Shown piece by piece: positions 6,078 through 7,952 of a DNA stretch of 7,952 nucleotides. Each line of letters begins with the position of its first letter. Position 1 is the first letter of the stretch. The stretch is taken from contig CALMNI010000083.1 in the NCBI GenBank assembly GCA_937868555.1, forward strand, positions 1 to 7,952, in the 5' to 3' direction. This stretch comes from an uncultured bacterium. GTDB lineage: Bacteria; Patescibacteriota; Patescibacteriia; Patescibacteriales; Patescibacteriaceae. A program made the translations under genes and the position numbers. A model generated the notes under the pieces. The model had not been told where the DNA came from. It did not search any database and saw only the letters and a program-made list of their open reading frames with translations.

Positions 6078-7815
6078 AATGACTAGTACTACGTTGCGAT
6101 TCAAAAATTTGAACATATTCGGCCGAAGAATCCAAAAGAGCATCATGCGACCCCGCCGCCAACACTTCTCCTTCCATCATAACGATTATTTGGTCATAGC
6201 TTTCAACGGCGGCAATTTTTTGCGTAACGGAAATAAGAGTTAAGTCGGGATAATTACGGCGTACATTTTCAAGAATTTTTTTTTCAGTAAGCGCATCAAC
6301 GCGAGCGGTAAAGTCATCCAGTAAAAGAATTCTAGGATTCAACGCCAGGGCGCGGGCTAACATAATACGCTGTTTTTGGCCGCCGGAAAGGCTTGTCCCC
6401 CGCTCCGAAACAATTGTTTCTAATTTTTCGGGCAGACCCTCTATAAAGTCTTCAAGCTCGGCAGTTTGTATGGCTTTTGCCATATGCTCTTCAGCCACTT
6501 TTAGATTAAAGCCTATATTTTCCCGGACACTCATGTTAAAAACAATGCTATCTTGAAAAACAAAGCCAATCTGTTTGTGAAGCGATTCTTGGTTGTATTC
6601 GTTGATGGAATGGCCGTCATAGGTAAGATCGCCGCTGTCGGGACTCAGCAAACCTATCATCACGTATAAAAGCTGAGTTTTACCGGCAGCTGTCGGCCCA
6701 ATAATTGCCGTTCGCGTTCCTGGTTCTATGGTAAAAGAAATATTTTTCAAAACCGGGCGGGAATCAAGCGCTAACGAAAGGCCGCGCGCTTCGATTTTTC
6801 CGCTCAATGCCGTATCGAGCGTTCCGGAAGCAATCGGCTCAGGAGCGTTCAAAACATTTTCTATGCGCGCATACGATGCAGCCGCTCTCCCAATAACATT
6901 GCTCATAAAGCCAATAATAAGTATTGGAAAAATAAGTAAGGCAATATAACTGTTAAAGGCAGTGAAGTCGCCGAGCGAAAGCTGTCCGCTTATTACAAAA
7001 TGCCCGCCGAGAGCTAAAATTATTAAGGTGGCGATGTTGGATAAAAATACGACAACCGGAATGAGGCCTGAAAACAAGCGTAAAATGGACATGCCCGTTT
7101 CTTTGGCTTCAGTATTAACAACTAAAAATTTTTGATATTCGGGCTGTCGTGAATTAAGAACACGGATTAAAGCTGAACCTAAAATACTCTCATTAATTAC
7201 GCGATTCAATTTATCAATTACCCCTTGCGCCTTTTGGAACATAACGCCGATCTTCGAGAAGACAATAAAGAAAGTTCCGCCAATTAAAGGTAAAACTGCT
7301 AATACTGCCAAGCCAAGTTTCCAATCAATTATGAGCAATAAAATGCTAGCGCCAATTATTATAAATACCGAAGAGACAATGGAAACGATTGCCTGTGAAA
7401 CAAAAAGTTTAATCGCATCAATATCTGAAGTCAGATTAGTTAATAGTTTTGAAGGCGTTTCTTTTTGCACGCCGACATAGCTTTGTTTAGAAATACTGGC
7501 CGCTAAGCGATCGCGCAAGTCACGAGCGACTTTTTCCGAAGCATAGGTTTGAATCAATGCTTGTATATAAGAAAAAACAAGAATACCAATTGTCGCCAAT
7601 CCAAACTGCCACATAACATTGCTCAGTATAAACTGGCCGGCATTAAAGGTATCAATGCTATGAGATATAATTTTAGGAATCGCCAGGTTCAAAGCATTGG
7701 CAGCAATTGCCATGATGAACAAAGCGATTACTAATCCCCGGTATGGTTTCAAAAGGCCGAGCATGCTCGGTCCTTTGGGTTTATTCGGCAATTGTTTAGC
7801 TTTTTCTTGAGGCAT
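6061..7815 (-). CDS. ABC exporter half-transporter with degenerate Walker B and switch residue (heterodimer subunit 1)
   Basis: This 584-residue half-transporter has a six-helix exporter membrane domain (about 26-50, 62-90, 145-164, 166-190, 247-272, 283-304) and a C-terminal nucleotide-binding domain. Walker A GPTAAGKT lies at 373-380, the Q-loop glutamine at Q421, and the signature LSGGQ (476-480) is canonical. Walker B reads ILLLDD (496-501), with aspartate D501 in place of the catalytic glutamate, and the switch histidine is replaced by Q532 (SVTQK). Both changes are the known marks of the degenerate-site subunit in heterodimeric exporters (TM287-type). Paired with the next gene, it should form one active and one inactive ATP site. 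The start at 7815 lies about 17 nt from the predicted transcription start, with a weak purine stretch (AAGAAAAG) upstream. A second in-frame ATG at 7764 would remove a 17-residue polar, lysine-rich extension and is a possible alternative. It is the first gene of the operon. Confidence 0.93.
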   Translation of the reverse strand: MPQEKAKQLPNKPKGPSMLGLLKPYRGLVIALFIMAIAANALNLAIPKIISHSIDTFNAGQFILSNVMWQFGLATIGILVFSYIQALIQTYASEKVARDLRDRLAASISKQSYVGVQKETPSKLLTNLTSDIDAIKLFVSQAIVSIVSSVFIIIGASILLLIIDWKLGLAVLAVLPLIGGTFFIVFSKIGVMFQKAQGVIDKLNRVINESILGSALIRVLNSRQPEYQKFLVVNTEAKETGMSILRLFSGLIPVVVFLSNIATLIILALGGHFVISGQLSLGDFTAFNSYIALLIFPILIIGFMSNVIGRAAASYARIENVLNAPEPIASGTLDTALSGKIEARGLSLALDSRPVLKNISFTIEPGTRTAIIGPTAAGKTQLLYVMIGLLSPDSGDLTYDGHSINEYNQESLHKQIGFVFQDSIVFNMSVRENIGFNLKVAEEHMAKAIQTAELEDFIEGLPEKLETIVSERGTSLSGGQKQRIMLARALALNPRILLLDDFTARVDALTEKKILENVRRNYPDLTLISVTQKIAAVESYDQIIVMMEGEVLAAGSHDALLDSSAEYVQIFESQRSTSHYELQS

Positions 7816-7836
7816 GTCTTTTCTTAATAAACTTGA

Positions 7837-7865
7837 ATAATACCAAAATTTGCTCCTTAAGTAAA
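7837..7865 (-). promoter_or_regulatory. Probable promoter of the five-gene ABC operon
   Basis: On the minus strand, TTTACT (7865-7860; 4 of 6 against TTGACA) is followed by a 17-bp spacer and TATTAT (7842-7837; 5 of 6), with TGG directly before it as an extended -10. The predicted start of transcription is near 7830, leaving a leader of roughly 15 to 17 nt before the ABC start at 7815. No other equally good promoter is seen inside the tightly packed operon, so this one may drive all five genes down to 998. Confidence 0.55.
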
Positions 7866-7869
7866 GCGT

Positions 7870-7910
7870 CTATGCTTATAGAACACATATTTTTATTGTT
7901 CGTTTCATAG
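7870..7910. repeat. Nested inverted repeat upstream of the operon promoter
   Basis: Two inverted repeats share one centre: CTATG (7870-7874) with CATAG (7906-7910), and inside it GAACA (7881-7885) with TGTTC (7897-7901). The arms are separated by short unpaired segments of 6 and 4 bases and an AT-rich 11-base core. The dyad lies just upstream of the -35 hexamer, where an activator site or the end of a neighbouring transcript might be found. The arms are only 5 bp each, so chance is possible. Confidence 0.3.
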
Positions 7911-7952
7911 CGACAAAACTATAGCCCCATAAGAAGGGAAGCCACAGCGGCA

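Noticed and set aside
6078..6146. 23-residue N-terminal extension of the second ABC gene
   Set aside because: It is the out-of-frame reading of the first ABC gene's end; the polar N-terminus beginning at 6077 is typical of the family.
7866..7952. Possible tRNA or terminator at the right edge
   Set aside because: No cloverleaf, T-loop consensus or GC-rich hairpin with a T run can be formed; only the weak nested dyad remains.

Overview
The window reads as a compact bacterial chromosome segment of moderate-to-low GC, with eight genes packed almost without gaps. Seven lie on the minus strand and one on the plus strand. Nearly every start lacks a recognisable Shine-Dalgarno sequence. The seven complete genes stop with TAA (4) or TAG (3), never TGA. 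Tight packing, SD-poor starts and AT-rich codons would fit a streamlined lineage such as Candidate Phyla Radiation/Patescibacteria. That placement is an inference from style, since no marker gene is present.

Right to centre (7815 down to 998, minus strand) is a five-gene co-directional run that looks like one operon: two ABC exporter half-transporters, an HD-domain phosphohydrolase-like protein, a malic enzyme, and a CrtI/PYROXD2-like FAD oxidoreductase. Junctions are a 17-bp overlap, 1 bp, 8 bp and 1 bp. A plausible promoter (TTTACT, 17 bp, TATTAT with an extended -10) lies just upstream of the first gene. The two ABC proteins carry complementary defects in their ATP-site motifs, which marks them as the two halves of one asymmetric heterodimeric exporter. 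Malic enzyme makes pyruvate and NAD(P)H, and the last gene encodes a flavoprotein of the carotenoid-desaturase superfamily. The shared task of the operon cannot be read from the sequence.

Left part (1 to 1005): a plus-strand gene for a small four-helix membrane protein (556-1005) converges on the operon, and the two ends overlap by 8 bp. It diverges from a minus-strand VOC/glyoxalase-fold gene (513-115). The 42-bp divergent gap and the adjoining start codon hold a perfect palindrome, TATAATTATA, that can act as the -10 element in both directions. The plus-strand transcript would begin at or next to the ATG, so it would be leaderless. A further minus-strand gene begins 4 bp after the VOC gene and runs off the left edge.

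No RNA genes, insertion sequences, CRISPR arrays or clear intrinsic terminators were seen. The most unusual features are the symmetric divergent promoter with a leaderless gene, the split catalytic and degenerate sites of the exporter, and the unexplained gene mix of the operon.
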